In this document: in pieces, positions 46,265-57,084 of the stretch
Layout: the number at the start of each line of letters is the position of its first letter
How positions within the stretch are numbered: the stretch's first letter is position 1
Origin: CAWJLS01 sp963843755
GTDB taxonomy: Bacteria; Acidobacteriota; Thermoanaerobaculia; Multivoradales; DATKCC01
Direction: 5' to 3'
Assembly: GCA_963843755.1 (NCBI GenBank)
Contig: CAWJLS010000005.1
Span: 434,001 to 498,000 of the forward strand
Length of the DNA stretch: 64,000 nucleotides
Made by a program: the position numbers and the translations under genes
The notes under the pieces: generated by a model
Databases searched by the model: none
What the model saw: the letters and a program-made list of their open reading frames with translations, nothing else
What the model was told of the DNA's origin: nothing

Positions 46265-48892
46265 ATGCCCCCGATCACGACCGACACCGGAGACGACACC
46301 GGACCGACCCCCACGCTCGAGCAGGCCCCGGACCAGGAGAAGGCCCGGGTTCTGGAGCAGGACCAGTCTCAGGAGCAGTCAGAGGCGCGGGCCCCGGGGT
46401 GGGGTCCGGGACTGCGCAACGCCGCGCCGTGGCCTTCGGCGGGCGGGTCGCTCGACGAGCTGGGCCTGACCCGGGACGAGGTGCTGCGCGACTACCGGAT
46501 CGCCCGGGCGAGCCGCGAGGCGAGCCTCATCGGGCGGCGCGAGGTGCTCACCGGCAAGGCCAAGTTCGGCATCTTCGGCGACGGCAAGGAGGTGCCCCAG
46601 GTCGCCATGGCCCGGGCGTTCCTGCGCGGCGATCACCGCGCCGGCTACTACCGCGACCAGACCTTCATGCTGGCCATCGGCGAGATGACGGTGCGGAGCT
46701 TCTTCGCCCAGCTCTACGCCCACGCGGACGTCGTCGCCGAGCCGTCCTCGGCCGGGCGCCAGATGACCGCCCACTTCGCCACCCGCATGCTCGACGAGCA
46801 CGGCCGTTTCCTCAGCCAGGTGGACGCCTACAACGTGCCGGCGGACCTCTCGCCGACCGCCTCCCAGATGCCGAAGCTCGCCGGCCTGGCCTTCGCCTCC
46901 CGGCTCTATCGCCACGCCGACAGCCTGCAGAAGGGGTTCGAGCGCTTCTCCGACCACGGCAACGAGATCGCCTGGGGAACGATCGGCAACGCCTCCTGCG
47001 CCGAAGGCCTGTTCTGGGAGACGATCAACGCCGTCGGTGTGCTCCGGAGCCCGATGATCCTGTCGATCTGGGACGACGAGTACGGTATCTCGGTACCCAA
47101 CGAGTTCCAGGTCACCAAGGGCGACGTGGGCTCCCTGCTCGAAGGGTTTCGGCGCGAGCCCGGCGCCCCGTCCGAAGGGCATGGCGGCGGCTACGAGATC
47201 CACCGCGTCCTCGGGTGGGACTATCCGGCGCTGGTGCGTACCTACCGCCAGGCCGCGGAGGTCGCCCGCCGCGACCACGTCCCGTCGATCGTCCACGTGG
47301 TCGAGCTGACCCAGCCCCAGGGCCACTCCACGTCGGGTAGCCACGAGCGCTACAAGTCGCCGGAGCGGCTCCAGTGGGAGGAGGATCACTGCTGCCTGAA
47401 GGCGATGCGCCGGTGGATCCTCGACAACGACCTGGCCGACGAGGCGGAGATGGACCGGCTCGACGCCGAGGCGCGCCAGCACGTGCTGGACGAGAAGAAC
47501 GCCGCCTGGGCCGCCTTCCGGGAGCCGATCGAGCACGAGGCGAAGACGGTGGTCTCCCTGCTGCGCCAGGTCGGTCAGCAGGCAGGCGAGGGCGCGGCGG
47601 CGCGCGAGGCGGTCGAGAGGATCGCCCGGCAGCTCGACCGCAAGCAGACGCCGCTGCGCCGCGACCTGATGGTGGCGGTGCAGGAGGCGCTCGTGGCGAC
47701 CGCCCAGGGGGGGGCACCGAACGGTTCCCGTCCGTCCGCCACCCGCGACCTCATCGCCTGGCGGGACGGTCAGCGCGCGGCCGACCGGGACCGCTACGCC
47801 GCGGAGCTCTACTGCGAGGGCGAGGGCTCGGTCCTGGCGGTGCCGGCGGTCGCCCCGGCCTACGCGGGCGACAGCGCGGAGATCAACGGCTTCGAGGTCC
47901 TCAACCACTGCTTCGACGCCGCCTTCGCCCGGGTGCCGAACCTGGTCGCTTTCGGCGAGGACCTGGGCCACCTGGGCGACGTCAACCAGGGCTTCCACGG
48001 ACTCCAGCAGAAGTACGGCGCGCCGCGCATCACCGACACCGGCATCCGCGAGGCGACGATCATCGGCCAGGCGATCGGCCTGGCGCTTCGGGGCATTCGG
48101 CCGATCGCCGAGGTCCAGTACCTGGACTACATCCTCTACTGCCTGCAGATCCTCTCCGACGACCTGGCGACGCTGCGCTACCGCACCAAGGGCGGCCAGA
48201 AGGCGCCGGTCATCGTCCGCACCCGCGGCCACCGGCTCGAAGGGATCTGGCACACCGGCTCGCCCATGGCCGGCCTCATCCACCTGCTCCGCGGCATGGT
48301 GCTCTGCGTGCCCCGGGACATGACGCGGGCGGCCGGCTTCTACAACACCCTGCTCCAGTCCGACGACCCGGGCCTGGTGATCGAGGTGCTCAACGGTTAC
48401 CGCTCCAAGGAACGCCTGCCGGTCAACGTGGCCGAGATGACCATCCCGGTCGGCGTGCCCGAGGTGCTCCGGCCGGGCGACGACGTGACCGTGGTCACCT
48501 ACGGCGCCTGCTGCAAGACCGTCCTCGACGCGGCGGAGGTGCTCGAGCGCCTCGACGTCGACATCGAAGTGATCGACGTCCAGACGCTGCTGCCGTTCGA
48601 CGTCGGCCACCGGATCGTCGGGTCGCTCGAGAAGACCGGCCGCATCGTCTTCGTCGACGAGGACGTGCCCGGCGGCGCCACCGCCTACATGCTCCAGCAG
48701 GTGCTGGAGGTGCAAAAGGGCTACACCTGGCTCGACTCTGAGCCGCGGACCGTCACCGCCAGCGCCCACCGCTCCGCCTACGGCTCCGACGGCGACTACG
48801 TCTCGAAGCCCAACCGGGAGGACGTGGTCGAGGCGATCTACGCCCTGATGCACGAGTCCGACCCGGCCGGCTATCCCGAGATCTTCGGCTGA
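46265..48892 (+). CDS. fused alpha-beta E1 of a 2-oxoacid dehydrogenase (ThDP)
   Basis: 875 residues from ATG 46265. A poorly conserved acidic leader (1-60) precedes the alpha-type half (about 65-460: GYYRDQTFMLAIGEMTVRSF; the ThDP region GTIGNASCAEGLFWETINAV with LSIWDDEYGISVPNEF; phosphorylation-loop-like GHSTSGSHERYKSPE). The beta-type half (about 540-875) holds FGEDLGHLGDVNQGFHGLQQ, TGIREATIIGQAIGLALRG and FVDEDVPGGATAYML. Such fusions decarboxylate pyruvate or branched 2-oxoacids and pass the acyl group to an E2 not encoded here. The acid GDG of the ThDP fold appears as GNA, a difference also seen in related fused E1s. Confidence 0.88.
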   Translation: MPPITTDTGDDTGPTPTLEQAPDQEKARVLEQDQSQEQSEARAPGWGPGLRNAAPWPSAGGSLDELGLTRDEVLRDYRIARASREASLIGRREVLTGKAKFGIFGDGKEVPQVAMARAFLRGDHRAGYYRDQTFMLAIGEMTVRSFFAQLYAHADVVAEPSSAGRQMTAHFATRMLDEHGRFLSQVDAYNVPADLSPTASQMPKLAGLAFASRLYRHADSLQKGFERFSDHGNEIAWGTIGNASCAEGLFWETINAVGVLRSPMILSIWDDEYGISVPNEFQVTKGDVGSLLEGFRREPGAPSEGHGGGYEIHRVLGWDYPALVRTYRQAAEVARRDHVPSIVHVVELTQPQGHSTSGSHERYKSPERLQWEEDHCCLKAMRRWILDNDLADEAEMDRLDAEARQHVLDEKNAAWAAFREPIEHEAKTVVSLLRQVGQQAGEGAAAREAVERIARQLDRKQTPLRRDLMVAVQEALVATAQGGAPNGSRPSATRDLIAWRDGQRAADRDRYAAELYCEGEGSVLAVPAVAPAYAGDSAEINGFEVLNHCFDAAFARVPNLVAFGEDLGHLGDVNQGFHGLQQKYGAPRITDTGIREATIIGQAIGLALRGIRPIAEVQYLDYILYCLQILSDDLATLRYRTKGGQKAPVIVRTRGHRLEGIWHTGSPMAGLIHLLRGMVLCVPRDMTRAAGFYNTLLQSDDPGLVIEVLNGYRSKERLPVNVAEMTIPVGVPEVLRPGDDVTVVTYGACCKTVLDAAEVLERLDVDIEVIDVQTLLPFDVGHRIVGSLEKTGRIVFVDEDVPGGATAYMLQQVLEVQKGYTWLDSEPRTVTASAHRSAYGSDGDYVSKPNREDVVEAIYALMHESDPAGYPEIFG

Positions 48893-49118
48893 GCTTCAGC
48901 CGGTTCTCGGCGCTCCAGAGCTTGTATCGCTCTGCCCTCTCGGCAGACCATGTGGCCATGGGGTCGGCATCTTGGGCAGCCTTCTTGGACCGAGGCACTT
49001 CTCTGCACCACGAATGGTTGACGGCGCAGACGTTGACATCCATCTTCTGACGTTCCATGCCTTTGAGTTGGAAGGGCGGCTGCTGCTGGCGAGACAAGTA
49101 GAGGTTGAAGCTCAGTCG

Positions 49119-49461
49119 ATGACGAAGTCCGGGAGCCCTGGCACCTCGAAGCAGGAGAACCTCGCGGCTCTGCTGGCGCTCGCCGAGGAGCACGGCCTCA
49201 AGGAACTGCTGATGGAGGTGGCCGATTTCATCGATCGGCATGTGCCCGGCTATCGGAGCTGTTTCGACCTTCGTCCAAGCGGTTCCCGACGCAAAGAACG
49301 TGGAGGGTGTTTCCGGGCCTCCTGTTCAGGTGGAGATCAAGGAGGAGTCGTGGCAGCGAATTCTAGGCCCCTTGGAGGAGCTCCTGCGAGCTATCGTCGA
49401 GGGCTGGAAGAGGAAGTCGGCCGCTGAGGAAGCAAAGGAGCTGAGCCAAGAAGTATCGTGA
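49119..49461 (+). pseudogene. small possibly frameshifted gene in a 714-bp gap
   Basis: From ATG 49119 one frame reads QENLAALLALAEEHGLKELL and VADFIDRHVPGY, then turns to nonsense. From about 49265 another frame reads well to the stop at 49461 (VQVEIKEESWQRILGPLEEL). Together they would give about 114 residues of helical protein, unrecognised. The second part alone could start at ATG 49240. No ribosome site is clear. The rest of 48893-49606 holds nothing I can name, and its base use is less GC-rich than its neighbours. Confidence 0.35.
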
Positions 49462-49606
49462 GGCGCCGGTGGATCCGGTCCACCGCTTCTCCTGGGGTAC
49501 CCGGTGCTTCGTGGCAGCTCGCGGGTTGAGACAAGCTGGTATCGTGAAGCTGTTGCCCAATGTCCTCTCTGACCAGAGCAGGGATCTGAAAGAGGAGGAG
49601 TCGATC

Positions 49607-49837
49607 ATGGTGCAGACGGCGATAAGGAACCGGATTCTGGCGGATCTGGACCGCCTGTCTCCGGAGCAGCAACGGCGTGCAGCTGAGCTCGTCCACGGGC
49701 TCGTTTCTCGGCTCCCGGCCGGCGCATCGGTAGACGACCTCATTCGGGTTTCCGGCACCCTTGACGACGACTCCGCACGCCAGATGATCACAGCTGTCGA
49801 GGAGGGGTGTGAGCGGGTGGATACCGATGGATGGTAG
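49607..49837 (+). CDS. antitoxin of a VapBC-type pair
   Basis: 76 residues; GAGGAGGAG lies six bases before ATG 49607. An N-terminal helix pair (IRNRILADLDRLSPEQQRRA) is followed by an extended C-terminal region, ASVDDLIRVSGTLDDDSARQ, then ITAVEEGCERVDTDGW. The tail resembles small antitoxins that accompany PIN toxins in cyanobacteria and others and probably inserts in the toxin active site. No AbrB or RHH fold is evident. The gene overlaps the toxin gene by 11 bases. Confidence 0.75.
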   Translation: MVQTAIRNRILADLDRLSPEQQRRAAELVHGLVSRLPAGASVDDLIRVSGTLDDDSARQMITAVEEGCERVDTDGW

Positions 49838-50216
49838 GTACCTTCTGGATACCAACGTCGCAATCCGAGTGCTCAATCGTGAGGTCGATCTCGAGACTCG
49901 GCGCGATCATGTCTATGAGGTCTTCCTCTGTGTCACCGTGGTCGGCGAGCTTCTTTACGGTGCCGCTCACTCCGGTAAGCCGGCGGAGAATCGAGAGCGG
50001 ATCGGCAAGCTCCTGGAAATCTGTCCTGTGGTTCCTCACGACATCGGAACGGCCAGGCGCTACGGGGAGGTCAAAGCCGCGCTGCGATCCATGGGGCGTC
50101 CCATACCGGAGAATGACACATGGGTCGCGGCGTCTGCCCTTCAGCATGACCTGACCCTCGCGGCGCTGGATCGGCATTTCGAGCACGTCGGGAACCTTCA
50201 AGTCGAGAGCTGGTAG
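49827..50216 (+). CDS. vapC: PIN-domain toxin (VapC family)
   Basis: 129 residues from ATG 49827. The PIN acidic residues are all present: Asp in YLLDTNVAIRVLN, Glu in TVVGELLYGA, and Asp in ENDTWVAASALQHD. VapC toxins are Mg-dependent ribonucleases that cut tRNA or rRNA. Translational overlap with the antitoxin gene fixes the pair. The pair sits in the less GC-rich island between the E1 and nadE genes and is probably acquired. Confidence 0.88.
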   Translation: MDGRYLLDTNVAIRVLNREVDLETRRDHVYEVFLCVTVVGELLYGAAHSGKPAENRERIGKLLEICPVVPHDIGTARRYGEVKAALRSMGRPIPENDTWVAASALQHDLTLAALDRHFEHVGNLQVESW

Positions 50217-50296
50217 ACGATCGAGTGCGGTTCGTTCTCGGACGGGCTGGCGGTTGCCACCGACAGGTTCGCCGACCACGACCCGGCCCGCCCGGA

Positions 50297-50302
50297 TAGA
50301 CT
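50297..50302 (+). promoter_or_regulatory. -10 box of nadE
   Basis: TAGACT nine bases before ATG 50312. Confidence 0.35.
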
Positions 50303-50311
50303 CCAGGGGCG

Positions 50312-52402
<2,091 letters not shown>

Positions 52403-52414
52403 TCCCCGATCTGC

Positions 52415-52443
52415 GCCGCCCGAACGCGACGGTTCCGGGCGGC
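52415..52443 (+). terminator. terminator-like hairpin after nadE
   Basis: GCCGCCCGAAC pairs with GTTCCGGGCGGC (one bulged C); CCCCTTTTCC follows six bases later. Confidence 0.5.
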
Positions 52444-52447
52444 GGCG

Positions 52448-52498
52448 CCCCTTTTCCCCCGGGAGGGCGGGAAAGGGATCGAGGGATTGGGAGGAGCG
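52448..52498. repeat. dispersed palindromic repeat, copy 1
   Basis: CCCCTTTTCCC, a short loop, GGGAAAGGG, then ATCGAGGGATTGGGAGGAG. It lies between the convergent nadE and DASS genes. Confidence 0.75.
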
Positions 52499-52502
52499 CC
52501 GG

Positions 52503-54014
52503 TTACTTCGCCCAGAGCGGCACGGTCCCCGGCTCGATGCCGAGCACCCAGGGCAGCAGCGTGTAACCCAGCACGCCGAGCAGCACCAGGAACAGGACGT
52601 TGAGCCAGGCGCCGGCCTTGACCATCTGGGGGATGGTCACGTGGCCGCTGCCGTAGACGATGGCGTTGGGCGGCGTCGCCACCGGCATCATGAAGGCGCA
52701 GCTCGCGGCCAGGGTCGCCGGCATCAGGAGCAGCAGCGGGTTCTCGCCCAGGCTGATCGCCACGGAGGCGGCGATCGGCAGGAAGGTGGCGGTGGTGGCC
52801 GTGTTGCTGGTCAGCTCGGTGAGCAGGATGATCGTGGCGACCACCGTCAACACCACGACGGCGACCGGCAGCGCCTCGAAGCTTTGGAGCCGCTGGCCGA
52901 TCCAGCCGGCGAGCCCGGTCGAGGCGACGGCCGCGGCCAGGGAGAGCCCGCCGCCGAAGAGCAGCAGCATCCCCCAGGGAAGCTTTCTGGCGCTCTGCCA
53001 GTCGAGCAGGAACTCCCCCCGGCGCCAGTCCGACGGGATGAGGAAGAGGAGCAGGGCGCCGAACAGGGCGACCCCGGTGTCCGACAGCCCGGGGACCAGC
53101 CGCTGGATCAGCGGCCGGGTCATCCAGAGGCCGGCGGTCAGGGCGAAGACGACGGCCACCGCCTTCTCCTGGCGCGACATGGGGCCCATCTCGAGGAGGG
53201 CGTCGTGGATGAAGCGGCTGCCCCCGGGCACTTCGCCGAGGCGGACCGGGAAGATGACGCGGGTGAGCAGCAGGTAGGTGGCCGCGAGGCCGAGGAGGGC
53301 CAGCGGCACGCCGACCTCCATCCATTGGAGGAAGCCGATCTCGATGCCGAAGGTCTGGCTCATGAAGGCGACCATCAGGGCGTTCGGCGGGCTGCCGATG
53401 ATCGTGCCGACGCCGCCGATCGACGCGGCATAGGCGATCGCCAGCATCAGGGCCAGGGCGAAGGTGCGCCCTTCGGAGAGCTTCGCCTCGGCGCTCGTCT
53501 CGCCGTCCTCGCTCTCCTTCCGGGGGCCGACGATCTCGATCACCGACAGGCCGATGGGCAGCATCATCATGGTGGTGGCGGTGTTCGAGATCCACATGGA
53601 GAGCAGCCCGGCGGCGACCATGAAGCCGCCGATGATCCGGCGCGGGCGGGTGCCGACCGCGCGGATGATGACCAGGGCGATGCGCCGGTGGAGGTTCCAA
53701 CGCTGCATGCCGAGGGCGATGAGGAACCCGCCGAGGAAGAGGAAGATGAGCGGGTTGGCGTAGGGGGCGGCGGCGTCCTTGACGTCCTCGACGGCGAGCA
53801 GGGGGAAGAGGAGGAGCGGCAGCAGGGCGGTGACCGCGATCGGCACCGCCTCGGTCATCCACCAGGTCGCCATCAGGATGCCGACGCCGGCGGTGTGCCA
53901 GGCGGCGGGGGAGAGCGCGGCGGGCGGCGGCGCGACCGTCATGACCGCCCAGACGAGGGCGCCCAGGATCAGGCCGAGACGCGGGCGGAGCGTCGGTCGG
54001 GGGTCGGTTCCCAC
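52503..54014 (-). CDS. DASS/SLC13-type anion:sodium symporter
   Basis: 503 residues from GTG 54014, with about 12 membrane segments. The duplicated substrate and sodium site appears twice as SNT: WISNTATTMMMLP and LTSNTATTATFLP. The hairpin motifs GGVGTIIGSPPNA and PVATPPNAIVYG complete the divalent-anion/sodium symporter pattern. Substrates in this family are di- or tricarboxylates or sulfate; none can be chosen here. A hydrophilic loop (about 178-195) is acidic. No Shine-Dalgarno sequence; TAGAGT lies six bases before the GTG. Confidence 0.92.
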   Translation of the reverse strand: MGTDPRPTLRPRLGLILGALVWAVMTVAPPPAALSPAAWHTAGVGILMATWWMTEAVPIAVTALLPLLLFPLLAVEDVKDAAAPYANPLIFLFLGGFLIALGMQRWNLHRRIALVIIRAVGTRPRRIIGGFMVAAGLLSMWISNTATTMMMLPIGLSVIEIVGPRKESEDGETSAEAKLSEGRTFALALMLAIAYAASIGGVGTIIGSPPNALMVAFMSQTFGIEIGFLQWMEVGVPLALLGLAATYLLLTRVIFPVRLGEVPGGSRFIHDALLEMGPMSRQEKAVAVVFALTAGLWMTRPLIQRLVPGLSDTGVALFGALLLFLIPSDWRRGEFLLDWQSARKLPWGMLLLFGGGLSLAAAVASTGLAGWIGQRLQSFEALPVAVVVLTVVATIILLTELTSNTATTATFLPIAASVAISLGENPLLLLMPATLAASCAFMMPVATPPNAIVYGSGHVTIPQMVKAGAWLNVLFLVLLGVLGYTLLPWVLGIEPGTVPLWAK

Positions 54015-54020
54015 GGGGGG

Positions 54021-54026
54021 ACTCTA
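54021..54026 (-). promoter_or_regulatory. -10 box of DASS gene
   Basis: TAGAGT, six C's, GTG 54014. Confidence 0.4.
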
Positions 54027-54348
54027 CCGGATCGGGGGAGGGAGGGGGCTGCCGGGAGAGTCGCCTCGGGGTCTGCCGGGAGCGGGCCGGGAGGCCGGGC
54101 CTCCGGGACGGCGAGCGAACTGGACGGTTGGGGGATCAACGCTCGCCTCGGCTCGGAGCGCGCCGGGGCCGGCGGGCTGTTCGGGCGGTCTCGCGGGCGC
54201 GCTCCTCGACGCCCTCCGGCTCCGGCCTCCCGGCCCGCTCCTCACGCGAGAGGCTCGTCAGGGCACACGTTCAGGCCAGGCCTTCCAGTACTCTGAATCG
54301 GAAGCTCCTCAGCCATCGAGCGCCGAAGAGAAGACCGGGCGGGGGCGT

Positions 54349-54399
54349 CCCTTTCCCCCAGGAGGGTGGGAAAGGGATCGAGGGATTGGGGGGAGATCC
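54349..54399. repeat. dispersed palindromic repeat, copy 2
   Basis: CCCTTTCCC, ten-base loop, GGGAAAGGG, then ATCGAGGGATTGGGGGGAG. The rest of the 506-base gap 54015-54520 shows only GC-rich sequence and copy 3; I see no gene. Confidence 0.8.
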
Positions 54400-54484
54400 A
54401 GTAGATCATCCAGGTCGATCGCAGCTCAACCGACCGCGCCACCGCGAGGAACCTCTTACGGCACCTCCAGCTTCCCCGCGGGTC

Positions 54485-54517
54485 CCTGCAAGGGATCGAG
54501 GGATTGGGGGGAGATCC
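54485..54517. repeat. dispersed palindromic repeat, copy 3 (partial)
   Basis: Shares 28 identical bases with copy 2 (54490-54517 against 54372-54399) but lacks the left stem. It abuts the stop of the fusion gene. Confidence 0.8.
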
Positions 54518-54520
54518 GGA

Positions 54521-55921
54521 TCAGGTGCGGACCGACGTCACCGGCGGCAGGTTCTTGGCCGCGGAGACCCAGGTGGCGCCGCCGTCGGCGGAGGCGAAGA
54601 CCTCGCCGGAGGTGGTGCCGAAGTAGAGGCCGAGCGGGTCGCGGCCGTCGTGGCAGAAGGCTTGCCGGAGCAGGGTGAGGTAGGTGTCTTCCTGGGGCAG
54701 GCCGTCCGCGCGGGGCTGCCAGGAGGCGCCGGCGTCGCCGGTCTCGTAGACCCGCAGGCGGCCGTCCGGGGTGACCCGGTCGATGTCGGCGACCAGCGGG
54801 ATGACCCAGGCCCGCTCGGGGTCCCGGGGATCGACCACGATGGGGAAGCCGAAGTCGGCCGGCAGGCCGCTGTCGGTGTGGAGGTCGGTCCAGGAGAGGC
54901 CGCCGTCGTCGGAGCGGTAGACGCCGCCGTGGAACTGGCAGTAGAGGCGCTCGGGGCGGAGCGGCGCGCGCTCCATCTTGTGCACGCAGAGGACCACGGT
55001 GTTCTCCCGGACCTCTTCCGGCATGTAGCGGGCGACGAGGCCGCGACCGCCCTGCTGCCAGGTGGCGCAGCCGTCGTCGGTCACCCAGACGCCGCCCGCC
55101 GAGACGGCGATCGCCAGCCGGTCGGGCTCGCCCGGCCACGGGCAGATCGAGTGCAGGCAGAGGCCGCCGAAGCCGGGGTTCCACTCGGAGCGCCGGGGCA
55201 GGTCCCAGAGCGAGCGGACCAGCTCCCAGGAGGCGCCGTCGTCGGTGCTGCGGAAGAGGGCCGCCGGGGCGACGCCGGCCCAGAGCACGCCGTCTTCGGC
55301 GCCGGGGACGACCACCCAGGTGCGCTCGACCGCGGCGTCGACGTCTTCGGGGAAGGCCGGTCCCTCGGCCTCCTGCCAGCCGCCGTCCTCACCCGATGAG
55401 GCGGCGGCGAGATCGTCCGAGTAGTAGAGGTGGGGGCCGAACTGACCGTGGCTGACCGAGGCGAACACGCGGCCCGAGCGCGGGTCCCGCCGGGCGTACT
55501 CGGCGACCTGTCCGGGGAAGTGGCGGCCGACGACCTCCAGCTCCTCGCCACGGCGACCGCGGAGCACGAACAGGCCCTTCTTCGTTCCGACGAACAGCTC
55601 GATCTCGTCGTCATGGTGACCGTCGCCGCCCTGACCGGCCTGCGAGCCGGGCCGTCCACCCGAGATCGCCTGGACCACGTGCACACGGTCGCCGGAGGAG
55701 ACCGCCGTCGCCAAGGCGCCTTGCTCCTCGTTGACGAACACTTGGACGTGGCGGCGCAGCCGCCCCTGCTCGTCGAGCACCCAGCCACGCAGGCCCGGGT
55801 GGAGCTCTTCGAGGCGCCGCAGGGCGTCGCCGGCGGTGGCGCCGTCGAGGTCGATCTCGGCGGAGCCGGAGGCGAGTCGGACCAGGCCTGGGGGGAGAAT
55901 CACGCGTGGCATCGGGAGCAC
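54521..55921 (-). CDS. MoaD/ThiS-like domain fused to a BNR beta-propeller
   Basis: 466 residues from GTG 55921 (ATG 55912 also fits). Residues 1-92 are a beta-grasp ubiquitin-like domain: LEELHPGLRGWVLDEQGRLR, HVQVFVNEEQ, and ending VVQAISGG. The double Gly is internal and followed by RPGSQAGQ. Residues 105-466 form a propeller with Asp-box repeats: RSTDDGASW, VTDDGCATW, RSDDGGLSW, SADGGATW. Elsewhere these two are often neighbouring separate genes. Sulfur-carrier domains need a free terminal GG for activation, so either the protein is cleaved or the domain has another job. There is no secretion signal, so the propeller is cytosolic. Confidence 0.85.
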   Translation of the reverse strand: MLPMPRVILPPGLVRLASGSAEIDLDGATAGDALRRLEELHPGLRGWVLDEQGRLRRHVQVFVNEEQGALATAVSSGDRVHVVQAISGGRPGSQAGQGGDGHHDDEIELFVGTKKGLFVLRGRRGEELEVVGRHFPGQVAEYARRDPRSGRVFASVSHGQFGPHLYYSDDLAAASSGEDGGWQEAEGPAFPEDVDAAVERTWVVVPGAEDGVLWAGVAPAALFRSTDDGASWELVRSLWDLPRRSEWNPGFGGLCLHSICPWPGEPDRLAIAVSAGGVWVTDDGCATWQQGGRGLVARYMPEEVRENTVVLCVHKMERAPLRPERLYCQFHGGVYRSDDGGLSWTDLHTDSGLPADFGFPIVVDPRDPERAWVIPLVADIDRVTPDGRLRVYETGDAGASWQPRADGLPQEDTYLTLLRQAFCHDGRDPLGLYFGTTSGEVFASADGGATWVSAAKNLPPVTSVRT

Positions 55922-56058
55922 CTTCGGGAGACGGCATCTGGTCAGCCAGAGGCCGCGAAACCGTGATCAAGAGTATCACCAAGCTTTCGTACGGAGCGGC
56001 CGGCGGAGCGGGCCGCCACCGGATCTCCCGACGGGACGGTCGGGGACACGGAGGCTGC

Positions 56059-56064
56059 TAGTCT
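56059..56064 (+). promoter_or_regulatory. -10 box of CPBP protease gene
   Basis: TAGTCT nine bases before ATG 56074. Confidence 0.35.
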
Positions 56065-56073
56065 CTGGGCCGT

Positions 56074-57084
56074 ATGGACGACCACCCACCCGGCCACCGC
56101 GGGGCCCCGACGGACGATCCGCGCCTCCATCCGCTGACCCGCACCGGCCTCTTCCTCGGCCTGTTCCTCCTGGTCCAGCTCCTGGTGAGCGTCCCGGCGC
56201 TCCTGATCTGGACGGTGCTCACCCGGATTCCCCCGACGGCGTTCAGTGGGGGCGGAATGCCGGTCTCGGCAATCCTCTTCGTCTACGTCTGCGTCGCACC
56301 GGTGATCGTGCCGGCGACCGTGGTCGTGCTCCGCAAGCTCGACCATCGGCCGCTGGCGTCGATCGGCGTGCGCCTGCCCGCGGCGGGAGTCGCCGGCGCC
56401 CTGCGCCAGGCCGCGGCGGGCGCGGGCGTCGCGGTCGGCGTGTTGGCCCTCTGGCTGGCGGTGGCAGGGGTGTCCGGAGCCCTGCACACCGGGAGCCCGG
56501 ACGGGAGCGTCTGGTCCGAGACTTTCTGGAAGGGGCCGTCCTGGCTCGCCGGCAGCGCCGGTGCCGTGCTGGTCCTGGCGCTCTACCTGGTCGGCTTCGT
56601 CATCCAGTCGGGTCTCGAGGAGTGGGTGTTTCGCGGCTACGCCTACCACGCCCTTCGGGAGCGCTGGAGCTGGGCGACCGTGGCCGGCGCCACCAGCGTC
56701 GGCTTCGGGGTGCTCCACCTGTGGAACCCGGACGTCGAGATGGCCGGCCTGGTCAACACCTTCCTCCTCGGGTTCGCGTTCGCGGCCTCGGTCGAGGGCT
56801 GCGGCACCCTCTGGCCGGCGATCGCCGCCCACGGAGCCTGGAACTTCGTCTTGTCGGTGGTGCTCGGCCTGCCCACCAGCGGCACCACGGTCGACGGCGC
56901 GCTCGACCTCTCGCCCGGCGGACCCCAGTGGCTCACCGGCGGCGCCTACGGTCCCGAGGGGAGCTGGATGCTGACGGTGCTGCTGGTGCCGACGGTCGTC
57001 GCCCTCGCTCTGTGGGTCGACCGTCGCCAGCGCGGCGGCGGTCAGCGGGCGAGGGCGGACTCTTCGTCGGGCGCGCTGCGGTAG
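56074..57084 (+). CDS. CPBP-family intramembrane protease (Abi/Rce1-like)
   Basis: 336 residues with about eight membrane segments. The catalytic signature is complete: the double-Glu motif GLEEWVFRGYAYHAL, His in GFGVLHLWNPD, and AAHGAWNFV. Relatives cleave prenylated proteins (Rce1) or bacteriocins and immunity peptides; the bacterial substrate here is unknown. The first 25 residues are cytosolic and His/Pro-rich, and the tail is Arg/Gln-rich. Its end overlaps the convergent lipid-A-synthase-like gene by 43 bases. Confidence 0.9.
   Translation: MDDHPPGHRGAPTDDPRLHPLTRTGLFLGLFLLVQLLVSVPALLIWTVLTRIPPTAFSGGGMPVSAILFVYVCVAPVIVPATVVVLRKLDHRPLASIGVRLPAAGVAGALRQAAAGAGVAVGVLALWLAVAGVSGALHTGSPDGSVWSETFWKGPSWLAGSAGAVLVLALYLVGFVIQSGLEEWVFRGYAYHALRERWSWATVAGATSVGFGVLHLWNPDVEMAGLVNTFLLGFAFAASVEGCGTLWPAIAAHGAWNFVLSVVLGLPTSGTTVDGALDLSPGGPQWLTGGAYGPEGSWMLTVLLVPTVVALALWVDRRQRGGGQRARADSSSGALR

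Noticed and set aside
54015..54520. Possible short genes in the gap between the DASS and fusion genes
   Set aside because: Only short, low-complexity frames that overlap the palindromic repeats; no ribosome site or conserved motif.
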